A stretch of DNA of 64,000 bases, from positions 1 to 64,000 of the forward strand of contig JAFQQT010000080.1 of the NCBI GenBank assembly GCA_017410455.1. Reading direction: 5' to 3'. The DNA comes from Clostridia bacterium. Its GTDB lineage: Bacteria; Bacillota; Clostridia; Christensenellales; Aristaeellaceae. The position numbers were made by a program, and so were the translations under genes. The notes beneath the pieces were generated by a model. That model saw only the letters and a program-made list of their open reading frames with translations, ran no database searches and was not told the DNA's origin. Below, one piece after another: positions 17,620-29,000 of this stretch (the first letter of the stretch is position 1; each line of letters begins with the position of its first letter).

Positions 17620-18633
17620 TTACTCGCCGGTGATGCCCGCCTTGTCAACGGACTCGACGAACTGCTTCTGCAGGAAGAAGTACATCACCATCAGCGGCGC
17701 GATGGAGAGCATCGTGCCCGCCATCTTGATGGCGTCGTTGAGCTTGTTGGTGGACGTGGTGGACTGCGCATGGGTCGCGTACACCGCGTTGTAGCTGTCC
17801 TCGAACTTGTTCAGCTCCAGCATCAGCGTGGTCAGGCCCGTGTTGCGGGTGTTGCTGCTGCCCAGGTAGGTGCGGACGATATCAACCTCGTTCCAGTACC
17901 ACACGAAGGAGAACAGCGTCACCACCACGATCGCCGCCATGGAAAGCGGGACAGCGATCTGGAAGTAGGCCTTGATGTGGCCCGCGCCGTCGATCTCGGA
18001 AGCCTCGATCAGCGACTGGGGCACCTGACGGTGGAAGTTGTAGAAGATCAGGATGCACAGGCAGCTCTTCAGGCCCTGACCAAGGATCGCCGTGATGACG
18101 AAAGGCTTGATCGTGCCGTCGATGATGGTCATGTCCATGCCCAGCACATTCTTGAAGAACAGCGGGATATCGTTGTTGAACAGCAGGAAGTTGGGCACCG
18201 CCGTGGTCTGCGGGGGCAGCAGGAAGGACAGGATCAGGATGCCCATCCACAGGAACTTGCCCGGGAAGTTGTAGCGCGCAAAGCCGTAGCCCACCCAGGA
18301 GCAGACAAACACCTGACAGATGGTGGACGACAGCGCGATGGCCAGGTTCTTCAGCAGGGAGTTCCAGTAGTCCATCGTGGCGATGGCCGAGGTGTAGTTG
18401 CTCACGGTGATGGTGCTGGGGATCCACTTCGCCGACGCGTCCAGCAGGTCCTTCTTGTCCATCAGGGAGCGGGAGAACATGTACAGCACCGGGTACAGGT
18501 AGATGAAGGCGATGGTGATCAGCAGCAGGTAAACCACGAAGGTCATGATGACGCCGCGGCGGTCGTTGCTTCCGAAGAACACCTTCTTGAGGTAATCCTT
18601 GCGCGCCTCCTTGGGGATATCTCTGATTTTCAT
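17620..18633 (-). CDS. Sugar ABC transporter permease (MalG type)
   Basis: Membrane subunit of a carbohydrate importer, 337 residues, with about six transmembrane segments. The EAA loop reads EASEIDGAGHIKAYFQIAVP, the site that contacts the ATPase. The N-terminus (residues 1-30) is cytosolic and basic. It sits 15 bp after the MalF-type gene. No ATP-binding subunit is encoded in the locus, so it must use a shared MsmK/UgpC-like ATPase from elsewhere. Confidence 0.92.
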   Translation of the reverse strand: MKIRDIPKEARKDYLKKVFFGSNDRRGVIMTFVVYLLLITIAFIYLYPVLYMFSRSLMDKKDLLDASAKWIPSTITVSNYTSAIATMDYWNSLLKNLAIALSSTICQVFVCSWVGYGFARYNFPGKFLWMGILILSFLLPPQTTAVPNFLLFNNDIPLFFKNVLGMDMTIIDGTIKPFVITAILGQGLKSCLCILIFYNFHRQVPQSLIEASEIDGAGHIKAYFQIAVPLSMAAIVVVTLFSFVWYWNEVDIVRTYLGSSNTRNTGLTTLMLELNKFEDSYNAVYATHAQSTTSTNKLNDAIKMAGTMLSIAPLMVMYFFLQKQFVESVDKAGITGE

Positions 18634-18648
18634 GTGATCCTCCCCTCC

Positions 18649-19641
18649 TCAGCGCAGGCGCACAAGGCGCTTTTCGTACTTGACGTTCTTATCGCTCTTC
18701 TCCTTGAGCAGGAGGAAAACGAACACCAGGATCACCGCGATGATCGCCGTGTAAATCCAGTTGAACGCCATGCCATACTCGTAGCCCTTCGTCCAGGGCG
18801 TGGTGTAGGTGGCGGCATAGATCAGCTCGATGATCTCATTGTCGCCGCTGGTGGCCAGCGCCACCACCGTGTACACCGAGTTGAGCAGGATGATGGGCTT
18901 GACGATGGGCAGGGTGATCTTCCAGAAGGTCTCCCAGCCGTTGGCGCCGTCGATCTTCGAGGCCTCATACATGGTGGTCGACACCTTCTGCAGGCCGGAG
19001 AGGAAGATCAGGATCTGGATGCCGGAATTCCACAGGATGAGGATCAGCGAGTTGAACAGCTCGGTGATCGGCTCCGACAGGAAGGCCGGCAACCCGCCCA
19101 GCAGGGACGAGAGGCTGCCATCGGACATCATGGGCACCGTGCCCACGCCCTGCGCAGTCAGCATGCTCATCACCGGGCCGGTGGCGATGATGACCGGCAG
19201 GAAGAAGATCATGCGGAAGAGGCTGCGGCAGCGGATCTTGCTGTTGAGCAGCATGGCGATGATCAGCGAGAACGCGATGATGATCGGCAGCTGCAGGATG
19301 AGCGAGATCGTGAAGGAGCCCAGGGTGGTCGGCAGGTCCGTCTCCAGGGTGAAGACGCTGACGTAGTTGTCGTACCAGTGCGCCAGGGGGTAGGTGTTCA
19401 CGCCGTTGAAGACCTCCACATTGTAGAAGCTCCAGTACAGCGACTTGAACATGGACACCACGAAGAAGATCATCACGCCGATGATCCACGGCGCAAGGAA
19501 GATGTAGCCATACATCCACTCGCGCATCTTCCGCTTCGTGATGCGGTGCCTGTTCTCGTGGGGGATTTTTTCACGTCTATTAGGTTTCTTCGGCGTGGTG
19601 GCAATTTCCTGCTTGCTCTGCTGAATTTCCTTAGTTGCCAT
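18649..19641 (-). CDS. Sugar ABC transporter permease (MalF type)
   Basis: 330-residue membrane subunit with a long basic cytosolic N-terminus (~45 residues) before the first membrane span GYIFLAPWIIGVMIFFVV. The EAA motif is YEASKIDGANGWETFWKI. Its ATG overlaps the end of the DUF5696 gene by 11 bases, so translation is probably coupled. Confidence 0.92.
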   Translation of the reverse strand: MATKEIQQSKQEIATTPKKPNRREKIPHENRHRITKRKMREWMYGYIFLAPWIIGVMIFFVVSMFKSLYWSFYNVEVFNGVNTYPLAHWYDNYVSVFTLETDLPTTLGSFTISLILQLPIIIAFSLIIAMLLNSKIRCRSLFRMIFFLPVIIATGPVMSMLTAQGVGTVPMMSDGSLSSLLGGLPAFLSEPITELFNSLILILWNSGIQILIFLSGLQKVSTTMYEASKIDGANGWETFWKITLPIVKPIILLNSVYTVVALATSGDNEIIELIYAATYTTPWTKGYEYGMAFNWIYTAIIAVILVFVFLLLKEKSDKNVKYEKRLVRLR

Positions 19642-22228
19642 TGCCGTTCACCACCTTATAGCTCAGTTTTTCAAGGGTCACGCCGTCCATCGTCCCTTCG
19701 AAATCGCCGAAGTTCAGGTAGACCTTCGTGCCATTGGACCAGGTCACGCAGACCATGTCGCCCGCGCGGACATGATCGACGATCTGGCCATCCTCCCCCA
19801 CTGCTTCATACAGCGCGTTCAGCTCGCCATACCATTCCACGATCAGGTCGCGGTACAGGTCGTAGCGGGAGGAGTAGATGTTGGCGGAGTTGGAGTTCTG
19901 CAGCTTGATGGGGTCCTCCATCGTCAGCAGGAAGGAGGGGCGGGCGCCCTGCTCCATCAGGTGCAGGAAGAACTCGTTGGTATTGGCCTGGAAGTTGGTG
20001 TACTCCAGGTAATACGGGATCTGACCGGACAGGGCGATGGTCAGGAAGGGGATCTCCGCGTCGGTGTAGGTGTAGTCGCTGCCGGCCACGGGCAGGTCGC
20101 TGATGACGTTGGCGTACTGCCAGAGGTAGGCGTTGGGGCTGACGAGGTTGACGGTCATGCCCCGGCTGTTGGCCGCATCGATGATCTCCACATAGTACGC
20201 AGCCATTTCGCTGGTGTCGTGGTACTTATCCTGATGGTAGTAGTCCGCCAGGAGCTGGGTGATGCCGGTGAAGGTGACGCCGGTGAAGCCCGCGCGGTCC
20301 AGCGCATCCACCAGGTCCACGCCGATGTCGCGGGAGGACTTGGGCGTGAGGTAGTTCAGCGTGCTGAACACCTTGCCGAAGGTCGGCTTGCTCCAGGTTT
20401 CAGAGGTGATCTTCTTGAAGGCGCTGAAGGTCAGCGTCGGGTGCGTTTCGATGTTCAGGCTCAGCACATCCGTCTCCAGGGAGAAGGCGAAGCCCATCTC
20501 CTCGCTGAGCTCGCGCAGTTTCTTCAGGCCGCTCTTGCCGCCCAGGGAACCGGCCGGGCTGTAGCTGTCGGTCGGCACGCCGCCGGTCAGGCCGTTGGTC
20601 TGCCAGCCGCGGTACACCACGTTGGCGCGCTCCACGCCCAGTTCCTTCAGCTCGCTGAGGATCTCCTCTGCCTGCTCGAAGGTGGTCATCACCACATCCT
20701 GCTTGCCGAGGATGAAGTTCTCGCGCTCCATGCCCAGGAAGTCCACCTGGATGTCGAAGGGACGGATCTCCGCATTGGTGAACGCGCCGCTCTCCACCAG
20801 GTAGTTGCGGTAGGCCACCGCAAGGCCGGCGTAGGAGGCCGTGTCGCCACACTCCAGCAGGAAGCGCTGGTTGATGTCGAAGTTGCGGCGATGCTCATTG
20901 CGGGTCGCCACATTGCCGGCGCCGGGGCCCATGGGCTGGTTGAACACGAAGCGGTAGACATACTTCGCCGTGACCCAGTCGTAGGCCAGGTTGCGCACGC
21001 CGTTGGGATAGGCGATGATGCGGGCGGCGATATCGCCCTCATCAATCACGCCCAGCACGGCAATGCCCGTATCCGTATGCACCATGCCGAAGAAGGGGGC
21101 CAGCACATCCTCCGCCTGCACGCGGCTGGAGGAGAGCTGCAGGTTGTCCACGCCGATGTTCAGGCCGTACACCTGCTTGTCGTAGGGGGTGGTGTAGCGC
21201 TTCTCGTTGTCCTCGAAGCCCACGATGGCGCCCTGGCCATCGGGGATGATCATGTAGCCCTGCCCCACGCCCGCCTCGCTGTAGCCCATGAAGGGGTACA
21301 GGTAAATTGCGGAGATGGTGTAGGAGTACTCGCTGATCAGCACGACCTTCTCCTTGAGGATCCGCACGGAGGAGCCATCGGAGCCGGAGCCCGTGATGTA
21401 GACATTCTTCTGAATGCCTGCCACCGTTTCAGGCTTGATGGTCACTTCCTTCTGCGCCGCATCCAGCACGGGCACGTCGAAGGCGACATTCGCGCCCTCG
21501 GCCAGCGGCAGGGTCATCTGCTGCTTGCCGTCGGCATTCTTGACCGTCACGGTTTCGCCCTTGTCAGACACATAGTAGGACTTATTGAGCGTGTAGGTCT
21601 CGCCGGTAACCGTGGTGAGGATGAACTCGCTCTCCTCGGTGGTCTTGGTATACTTGGTCAGGCCGATGCGCTCCTCCTCGCCCGCGTCATTGAGGGCGAT
21701 GAGGAAGGTCTCGTCCTTGGTCTCCACGATGGAGGCTTCCTTCATGGTCACGACCATGCCGTTGTCATCCATCGCCACCGTGACATCAAAGCTGATGCCC
21801 AGGTCGGTGAAGGTGATGTGGGCCGTGGTGCCATTGTCCACGTCGGTGTACCCGATGGTGTAGGCGTTGTTGACGAAATCCGCCTGGATGGGCTTGTCCT
21901 TCACGTCCTCCAGGTACTCGATGACAACGCCGGACTGCTGCATGCCGACCCACTGGCCCTTGCCCTTCTTCGCGCCCTGAACGGTGGAGAACATCACGTC
22001 CCCGGTGTCCTTGCGCTCGATGGCCACGGCCATGTCAGCATCCTGAATGTAGAGGTTGAAGCGATCGTTCTCACCGATCAGCCGGTAGCCCTCGGGGATG
22101 TTTGCGCCCGCGGCGCTCTGCGCTTCCTCTGCATGGACAGGCAGGCAGCAGGTGCACAGCATCACAATCAGGAGCACCAGCGAAAGCAGCTTAGACTCTC
22201 TTGACAAAGCGATACACCACCTCTCCAT
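19631..22228 (-). CDS. DUF5696-type exported protein
   Basis: 865-residue exported protein of unknown activity. Residues ~9-34 form a signal peptide, then a beta-rich N-terminal half (IPEGYRLIGENDRFNLYI, GVVIEYLEDVKD) and a C-terminal half with barrel-like wording (VYRGWQTNGLTGG, GVDLVDALDRAGFTGVTFTG, MTVNLVSPNAYLWQYAN). This arrangement and its place between sugar ABC transporter genes fit the DUF5696 family. It resembles a glycoside-hydrolase-like fold, but I see no proven catalytic pair. ATG 22228 overlaps the upstream gene by 38 bases and has no clear ribosome site; a TTG at 22207, preceded by GGAGAGG, would give MSRESKLLSLVLL and may be the real start. Confidence 0.75.
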   Translation of the reverse strand: MERWCIALSRESKLLSLVLLIVMLCTCCLPVHAEEAQSAAGANIPEGYRLIGENDRFNLYIQDADMAVAIERKDTGDVMFSTVQGAKKGKGQWVGMQQSGVVIEYLEDVKDKPIQADFVNNAYTIGYTDVDNGTTAHITFTDLGISFDVTVAMDDNGMVVTMKEASIVETKDETFLIALNDAGEEERIGLTKYTKTTEESEFILTTVTGETYTLNKSYYVSDKGETVTVKNADGKQQMTLPLAEGANVAFDVPVLDAAQKEVTIKPETVAGIQKNVYITGSGSDGSSVRILKEKVVLISEYSYTISAIYLYPFMGYSEAGVGQGYMIIPDGQGAIVGFEDNEKRYTTPYDKQVYGLNIGVDNLQLSSSRVQAEDVLAPFFGMVHTDTGIAVLGVIDEGDIAARIIAYPNGVRNLAYDWVTAKYVYRFVFNQPMGPGAGNVATRNEHRRNFDINQRFLLECGDTASYAGLAVAYRNYLVESGAFTNAEIRPFDIQVDFLGMERENFILGKQDVVMTTFEQAEEILSELKELGVERANVVYRGWQTNGLTGGVPTDSYSPAGSLGGKSGLKKLRELSEEMGFAFSLETDVLSLNIETHPTLTFSAFKKITSETWSKPTFGKVFSTLNYLTPKSSRDIGVDLVDALDRAGFTGVTFTGITQLLADYYHQDKYHDTSEMAAYYVEIIDAANSRGMTVNLVSPNAYLWQYANVISDLPVAGSDYTYTDAEIPFLTIALSGQIPYYLEYTNFQANTNEFFLHLMEQGARPSFLLTMEDPIKLQNSNSANIYSSRYDLYRDLIVEWYGELNALYEAVGEDGQIVDHVRAGDMVCVTWSNGTKVYLNFGDFEGTMDGVTLEKLSYKVVNGNGN

Positions 22229-24230
22229 AGATGGACACGATGAAGTCCACCAGCTGACTGATCAGCATGTACAGAACGACGATCAGGGCCACCACGACCA
22301 GCACGCAGAACAGGGTCATGAAGATGGTCGCGAAGGTCTTCTTGAGGGTATAGTCGTTCTGATACATCAGCATCAGCACGATCAGCAGCGCCGTCCAGCC
22401 GAGGGCCACCACGTTGATCATCGTGATGAAGAACTCCTCATTGAAGGTCAGCACATTGCTCAGGGCCAGCACGATGGGCTGGAAGACGATCATGGGCGCC
22501 AGCGCGTAGGCAGCGCTGATGAAGATGTCCCTGAAGCGGGCCTCGCCATCGGTGATGGTGCAGACCAGGTAGCAGCAGATCGTCAGCAGCAGGAACGCGC
22601 CGAAGACGGTCAGGAAGTCGCTCAGGAGCTCATAGTAACCATCCGGCATGGTCTTGAACAGGAAGCCGGCGAAGTACTTGTTGAGCACATACAGCACGAA
22701 GAAGATGAACAGCACGATCACCGCAGAGAGGTAGCTCGCGCGCTTCTCGCGCTTGATGCCGTAGCAGGCGTCGTAGGGGTTTTTGAGCATCTGGAAGCAG
22801 TAGAGCACCTGGTCGATCAGCTTGATGGAGAGGATCTTCTCCTTCACCACGCGCAGGGGCTTGAGGATGCCGAAGCGCCTGTCCAGCTTCCCCAGCACGA
22901 ACCACACGACAATGACCGCCACCGCCACAAAGATGATGGTGGACATGTTGCTGTGCAGCCAGTTGGAGCGCTCCTCCCACCAGGCGTCGGAGTAACCCTG
23001 GCGGTAGCCGCCGTTGCGGAAGTTCTCCATGGCCTCAGCGTAGTTGCCCTCGCGGTAGAGCGCCTCGCCCAGGCCCGTGGAGGCGTAGCTGAACATGGAG
23101 TTCATGCGCAGCACTTCCAGCCAGGGGGCCTTGGATTCGGCGTACTTGCCCTCCTGGAAGAGGGTGAAGGCCTGATGCACCAGGTCGGTGAACTCGGTGG
23201 GGCGCAGCACCTGAATGCTGTTGAGGTTCGCGTCCAGCACGTACACGGTGTAGTCGTCGGTGACGACCAGGCCGGTCACGGACTTGAACATGCCCACGCG
23301 CTGCTCCGTCAGCTCGTCATTGGTGCCGAAGACGAACAGCAGCGAACCCTCGGAGGTGTACTCCATGATGGTGCCGTTGGCGTTGGCGGTGAAGATGGAG
23401 CCGGAGCTGTTGACCGCCACAGCGGAGTTCAGCTCGATCCACCAGTCAGGCGTGATGGTGGACTTGCCCGCCACGTTCAGGCGGCGCAGCGCACTCTCGT
23501 CGCCCGCTTCGGTCACGGTGTAAACCATGCCCTTCTGGTCGATGGCCAGGTTCTTGACGGAAATCGGGACGATCTCGCCCGCCACATCGGAGTTCTCGCC
23601 GAAGAGGAAGCGGCGGATGTGGGTCAGGAAGGAGATGCGGGAGGTGTTCGCGCCGTAGTAACCCAGGAACTCGCCGCCATCCACCGGGCTGATCTGCACG
23701 ATGCCGTTGGTGTTGCCCTTGGAGACGATGTAGAGGTTGCCGCGCTTATCCAGCACGACCTTCTGGGGCACATAAGGCGCCGTTTCACCGAAGAGCTGGT
23801 GGGTGGGCTTGGTGTACTCGCAGACGAGCTTGCCATCCTTGTCATACATCAGCACCGCGCGGGCCTTGTCATCGGCGATGTAAACGTTCAGGTCCTCATC
23901 GACGAAGACGCCCATGGGGCTCTTGATGTTCTTCTTGTCCACGATCTCGCGGACGAAGTTGCCCTGGGTATCCACCACCAGGATGCGCTTGTTGCCGTTG
24001 TCGGCGATGTAGAGGTAGCCGTCGGGGCCCATGCGCATGTCCTGGGGATTCTTGAGGGTCTCATCGCCAAAGCGGATCATCGTCCGCACCGGCTCGTAAG
24101 CCGTCTGCGTTTCGATCAGCTCCTGATCATTGCCCAGCGTGAAGGTGCGGAAGGGCGTGGCCGCCAGGGCGGTCGAGCCCAGAGAAAGCACCGTCAGGAG
24201 GATCAGCAGCCATGCTGCAAATTTCTTCAT
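22191..24230 (-). CDS. Exported NHL-repeat beta-propeller with Yip1-like membrane domain
   Basis: 679 residues: signal peptide (1-23), an NHL-type propeller (~45-330) with blades such as NPQDMRMGPDGYLYIADNG and SPMGVFVDEDLNVYIADD, a short TPR-like stretch (FTLFQEGKYAESKAPW, GEALYREGNYAEAMENF), one membrane span near 440, and a five-span C-terminal domain (~480-679) of Yip1 type. So the propeller would lie outside and be tethered to a membrane channel- or assembly-like module. It sits between two sugar importers. The domain reading is good; the job is unknown, perhaps sensing or organising the transport complex. Confidence 0.75.
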   Translation of the reverse strand: MKKFAAWLLILLTVLSLGSTALAATPFRTFTLGNDQELIETQTAYEPVRTMIRFGDETLKNPQDMRMGPDGYLYIADNGNKRILVVDTQGNFVREIVDKKNIKSPMGVFVDEDLNVYIADDKARAVLMYDKDGKLVCEYTKPTHQLFGETAPYVPQKVVLDKRGNLYIVSKGNTNGIVQISPVDGGEFLGYYGANTSRISFLTHIRRFLFGENSDVAGEIVPISVKNLAIDQKGMVYTVTEAGDESALRRLNVAGKSTITPDWWIELNSAVAVNSSGSIFTANANGTIMEYTSEGSLLFVFGTNDELTEQRVGMFKSVTGLVVTDDYTVYVLDANLNSIQVLRPTEFTDLVHQAFTLFQEGKYAESKAPWLEVLRMNSMFSYASTGLGEALYREGNYAEAMENFRNGGYRQGYSDAWWEERSNWLHSNMSTIIFVAVAVIVVWFVLGKLDRRFGILKPLRVVKEKILSIKLIDQVLYCFQMLKNPYDACYGIKREKRASYLSAVIVLFIFFVLYVLNKYFAGFLFKTMPDGYYELLSDFLTVFGAFLLLTICCYLVCTITDGEARFRDIFISAAYALAPMIVFQPIVLALSNVLTFNEEFFITMINVVALGWTALLIVLMLMYQNDYTLKKTFATIFMTLFCVLVVVALIVVLYMLISQLVDFIVSIYGEVVYRFVKRV

Positions 24231-24242
24231 ATATATCCTCCT

Positions 24243-25109
24243 TTACTTGAGGCCGGAATGGGCCATGGTGTTCATGACCGCGCTCTGGCTGATGATGAAG
24301 AGCAGCAGGTTGGGGACGAACATGATCAGCGCCGCAGCTGCCGCGATGCCCTGTCCCTGCACGCTGCCGACGCCGGACAGCGTGTTCATGTAGAACGCCA
24401 GCGTGCGCATGCTCTCGGTGGAAACGAAGAGGTTCGAAGTTTCGGTGTTGTTCCACACCTGCTGGAAGGTCAGGATGCAGCCGGTGGCGATGGCAGGCTT
24501 GACCATGGGCAGGATGATCTTGAGATAGATGGTGAAGGCGTTGGCGCCCTCCAGCTGCGCGGCCTCCAGGAGGGAGTCCGGCACCTGGTCCATGAACTGC
24601 TTGATCAGGAACAGACACACGGGCATGGCGATCAGCGGCAGGATGTGCGCCAGCCAGGTATCCAGGATGCCGGTGAAGGAGATGGTCAGGTAGCGCGGGA
24701 TGACCACCGCCGTGGCCACGAACATCAGCGCCAGGTTGTTGATCTCCATCATCGCGCCCTTGAGGCGGAACCGCATCTTGCTCAGCGCGAAGGCCGCCAT
24801 GGTGGAGATGAGCACGGAGAGAATCAGCACCGCCGCGGTGACAACCAGCGAGTTGAACACGTAGCGGGAGAAGGGCACGGTGGAACCGGCCGCCTGCTGG
24901 AAGAGGTTGGTGAAGTTGATGCCCGAGGGATTGGTGACGAAGAACTTCGGGGGGAATGCGAACAGCTCGTCCATGGGCTTGAAGGCATGGCACACGATGT
25001 ACACGATCGGTGCGCCCATCAGCACGGCCAGGGGCAGCAGCCAGACATAGAAGCCGATCTGGCTCTTGTCAAACTTTGTCGGGTTGACCTTGTTTCCCTT
25101 GATTGCCAC
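24243..25109 (-). CDS. Sugar ABC transporter permease (MalG type), first importer
   Basis: 288 residues with six predicted spans and the EAA loop LEAAQLEGANAFTIYLKIIL. The start is taken as GTG 25109 because GGAGGGAAT lies just upstream and this avoids a long overlap with the preceding gene; the longer ATG frame at 25157 begins inside that gene. It follows the MalF-type gene by 16 bp. Confidence 0.9.
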   Translation of the reverse strand: MAIKGNKVNPTKFDKSQIGFYVWLLPLAVLMGAPIVYIVCHAFKPMDELFAFPPKFFVTNPSGINFTNLFQQAAGSTVPFSRYVFNSLVVTAAVLILSVLISTMAAFALSKMRFRLKGAMMEINNLALMFVATAVVIPRYLTISFTGILDTWLAHILPLIAMPVCLFLIKQFMDQVPDSLLEAAQLEGANAFTIYLKIILPMVKPAIATGCILTFQQVWNNTETSNLFVSTESMRTLAFYMNTLSGVGSVQGQGIAAAAALIMFVPNLLLFIISQSAVMNTMAHSGLK

Positions 25110-25125
25110 AGTATTCCCTCCTTTC

Positions 25126-26010
25126 TCAGTCCTTTTCCTCGAAGAGCTTGCGCGCAACGAAGGAGAATGCGTAGATCAGCGCCAGCAGCGCCACGGAAAC
25201 CGCCGCCGCATAGCCCATCTCATAGCGGGCAAAGCCGTAGTCCTCCACATGGTTGACCATCAGCTGCGCCGCGTAGGAGGGGGTGGGGTTGGAGCCGGTG
25301 AGCATCACGCCGATGGAACCCTGCTGGAAAGCGCCGGTCACCGCCATGACCGCGCCGAAGAGCATCTGCGGCTTCATGGACGGGATGGTGATGTAGATGA
25401 CCTCCTGGAAGCGGTTCTTGATGCCGTCGATGGCGCCCGCCTCGTACAGCTCGGGGCTGACGTTCAGAAGGCCCGCCAGCATCGCCAGGAAGCCCACGCC
25501 CATGGAGGACCACAGCGCCACGATGATGACGATGGGCATGATGTAGGTGGCGTTTGACAGCCACAGGATGGGCTCATTGATCACGCCCAGGGAGGTCAGC
25601 ACGTAGTTGGCGATGCCCGACTGGTTGCCCAGGAACACCGTGCGCCACACCACGCTCATGGCCACGCCCGCGGTCATGGAGGGCGAGTAGAGGATCAGCG
25701 CCAGCACCGTGCGGGGGCCCTTGGTCAGCTGGGAGAGGGACCAGGCCAGCAGGAAGCTGAGCACATAGCCGCCCACGCCCACGATGATGGAGAAGAGGAT
25801 CGTGTTGGGCAGCACATACTGCAGGAAGATCGTGTCCTGCGTCAGGAGGTTGATGTAGTTCGTCAGGCCCACAAACTCAGGCGCCTGAACCGCATTGTAG
25901 TTCGTGAAGGACAGGCCGACAGCCATCGTCGTAGGGATGATGATGAACACCGTGAACAGGATCAGATAGGGCAGCAGAAACAGATACGGCGTCTTCTTGC
26001 TGGTGATCAT
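25126..26010 (-). CDS. Sugar ABC transporter permease (MalF type), first importer
   Basis: 294-residue permease starting [19 protein letters not shown], with EAA motif [19 protein letters not shown]. Its ATG overlaps the TGA of the binding-protein gene (ATGA), a sign of coupled translation. It forms one importer with the neighbouring MalG-type permease and the large binding protein. Confidence 0.92.
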   Translation of the reverse strand: MITSKKTPYLFLLPYLILFTVFIIIPTTMAVGLSFTNYNAVQAPEFVGLTNYINLLTQDTIFLQYVLPNTILFSIIVGVGGYVLSFLLAWSLSQLTKGPRTVLALILYSPSMTAGVAMSVVWRTVFLGNQSGIANYVLTSLGVINEPILWLSNATYIMPIVIIVALWSSMGVGFLAMLAGLLNVSPELYEAGAIDGIKNRFQEVIYITIPSMKPQMLFGAVMAVTGAFQQGSIGVMLTGSNPTPSYAAQLMVNHVEDYGFARYEMGYAAAVSVALLALIYAFSFVARKLFEEKD

Positions 26011-29000
26011 TCAGCTGTCCCCCCTTCTGTCGTATTGCCCGCATCGGTGGCAGGGGCATGGGTACTGTTGTAGGCTTCGATCACGTCATAGATCACCTGC
26101 ACGTCGGGCGTGGCCAGTTCCTCGAGCATCTCGCCGTTGCTGTAGTAGCCGAACTCCTCCAGCTTGCGGAAGGTCTCGCGGTTGATGCGCTTGACGGCGG
26201 TATCCATCGCGCGGCGGGCCTCCACGCCATCGGCCGTGACGGAGATGAAGGCGTTGGACAGCTCGCGCTCGAGCATGTAGGTGCCCAGCACCCAGGGAGC
26301 CTCGGTCATCCACTCCATCTGCCCGATGATCACGTCCTTGTGGGACGCGCGCAGGGGCAGCTGGGCGAAGGCCTCGGTGTTGGCCGTGGGCCAGATGTAC
26401 TCAGAGCCGTAGGTGCTCTGCAGGAGGTTGCCGAACCTGGACTGGGTCTCCGCGCGGCTCCACCACTCCAGGAACCGCCAGGAGGCCTCCACGTTGCCGT
26501 GGTCCACCGCAGCGGTCATGATGGCCATGGTCTCCGCGCCGCCGGTGGTCCAGCGCGCCACGACAGGGTCGCCATTCTCGTCCAGGATGGTGTTGCCGTT
26601 CTCGTCCTTCTGCTCAAGGCCCGGGAAGAGCGCGATGTCCCACAGGCCATCCAGTTCGGGCGCGGCGTTCAGCAGCAGGTTGTAGGTGGCCAGGTCAGCG
26701 ATGCCGATGGGCAGCGTGCCATCGCGGAACTGCTGATAGAAGCCGGGAGAGGGCACATCCGTGGGCATGTTGTAGATGGTGAACAGCTCCGTCATCTCAC
26801 GGAAGCCCTGCAGGGACACCTCGCTGTCCAGCGTGGTATCGCTGACGGTCTCCGAATAGATGGAGCCGCCCGCCTGCAGGATCAGCGGCAGCGTTCCGGG
26901 GAACACCTTCATGCCGGACATGCCGGCGGTGGGATAGTAGAAGTTCATGGAGCGGCGCTGCAGCTCGGGCAGGATGAGCTTGACCTCATCCATGGAGTTG
27001 GGCACCTCGATGTTCAGCGATTCCAGGATGTCCGTGCGATAGAACATGACCCAGAAGTTGACCGTCTCGGGCATGGCGTACACGCCGTCCTTGAGGATGT
27101 AGGGGATGAACAGGCCGCTGGAGAAGCGCTGCGCCACCGCGCCGAAGCCGGGGGTGACGGAGCCATCCTCATTGACGATGTCATCGATCTGCGTCAGGTC
27201 GTAGAGCGCGCCGCGGATGTTCAGGTAGCTGGGCACGACGTACTGCAGGCCCAGCACCGCATCCGGCGCGGTGCCGGCGGCGTTGGCCAGCACCAGCTTG
27301 TTGGCGTCGGGCATCAGGGACAGGTTGACGCGGATGCCGGTCTCCTCGTAGAAGTCCGTATCGGCCATCTGCTGGATCAGCTCGACATACTGGCGGCTGC
27401 GGCCCACCCACACCTGGATGACCACATGCTCCTCGCCCGTCTCCGGATCGACCCAGACCGTGTCGTTGGCGCTGCCGGCGGCATAGTCCTGGGAGGTGAA
27501 GGAGGTGAAGAAGCGCAGCACGCCCGCCCAGGTATTCTCGAGGAAGCCCACCTTGTCGGGCAGCTTCGCGTCCGCCTGGTAGAGGTAGATCTGGTCGATG
27601 GACAGGTCGTTGTTGGCCATGTCGGTCAGCTGCTGCGCCAGCATGCGGGCGGCGGAGTTGGAGCCCGTGGAGAACTCGCTCATACGGCGGGGCAGGTTCT
27701 CGGGTTCCTCGGCCAGGCGGCGCAGCTGATCGGCGCACAGCGTCATGGAGGAGAAGGCCGAGCCCTGGCCGTTGTCAGAGTAGGCGCTGATGTAGGCGAC
27801 CATGTTGCTGCAGTCCTCCGCCCAGCTGTTGAGCGTGGGCACCAGCGTGGGGAAGTTGACGTCCATCTTGTAGTCGCGATAGGGATCCGCCGACGCGCCG
27901 CCCATGAGCGCCTTGATCTCATTGGACATGGCGTTGATGTCTTCCAGCATCACGTCGATGGTCTCATACACCGGGGTCATGCACTCGGCATTGATGCGGA
28001 AGGACAGCTCATGCGTTCCCTTTTCCAGGTAGAAGGTCAGGGGCTGGCCATCCGCGCCGGTGGCCTGCATGGTGGTGAAGCTGGTCGTGTAGGGGAAGGC
28101 CACCTTCTGACCCGCCGTGGAGGGGATCACGCCGTCAATCATCACGTCAATGTAGGTGGGGAAATCCGCGCGGGCATTCTGGCGGTAGTACGCGCCCAGA
28201 TAGTACCAGCCGGTCTCGGGCACCTCGATCAGCCAGGTGACCATGTCGCCCGCCTCATCGAAGGACGCGCCGTCCAGGAAGTTGATCATGCGGTTGTCGT
28301 TGCTGTAGGGGCTGAGCCTGGCGTTGAACTCGCCCGCACCGCGGATGGAGGACTCGTTGCGGCTGTGGATGCGCTCGGCCTCGATGACGATCAGGTTGCT
28401 GCCCGAGGCGTCACCGGGGACATAGGCAGGCACGGCAACCGGCGCCTTCAGGGCCACAGCGGTGATTTCGCACCCGCCGTCCTGCAGGTCGAAGGACAGG
28501 GTATGGGTCCCAGCGGTCAGCTCGAACAGCAGCGGATCCGCCGTGCGGCCCGCCGAGTCGCTGACGCCGGCTTCCAGCGTCACATCCGCCGCATAGGGCG
28601 TGGTGGCGATCTCGTTGCCGTAGCGGTCGGTGGAGAACACGCCGTCATCCACCCACAGGGAGTTCAGCTTCACGCGCTGCAGCTCCTCGCACACGGACTG
28701 GCCGTCGATGGTGATGGCAATCTCGGTGGGCAGGGTGGTATCCGCCGTGTTGCGGTAGGTCAGCCAGATCTCATAGCGCGCATCTTCCGGCGCTTCGATG
28801 GTCACCTCGCCCATGCCGATGGCTTCGTTGCTGTGATCCAGCACCAGGTTCAGCTGCGCCTCAAAGGCCACGGGCTCGCCCGCATACACAGGCAGGAGCG
28901 TGCTGCTGAGGGTCACTCCCGTCACCTGCACGCCGCCCGCAGAGGCGGTGAGGGACAGGGCGTGGGCGCCGGGGCCCAGGCTGAAGAGGTAGGGCGTACC

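Noticed and set aside
22098..25256. A 1052-codon plus-strand open frame
   Set aside because: Antisense to the NHL, DUF5696 and permease genes; His/Gln/Asp-rich shadow composition.
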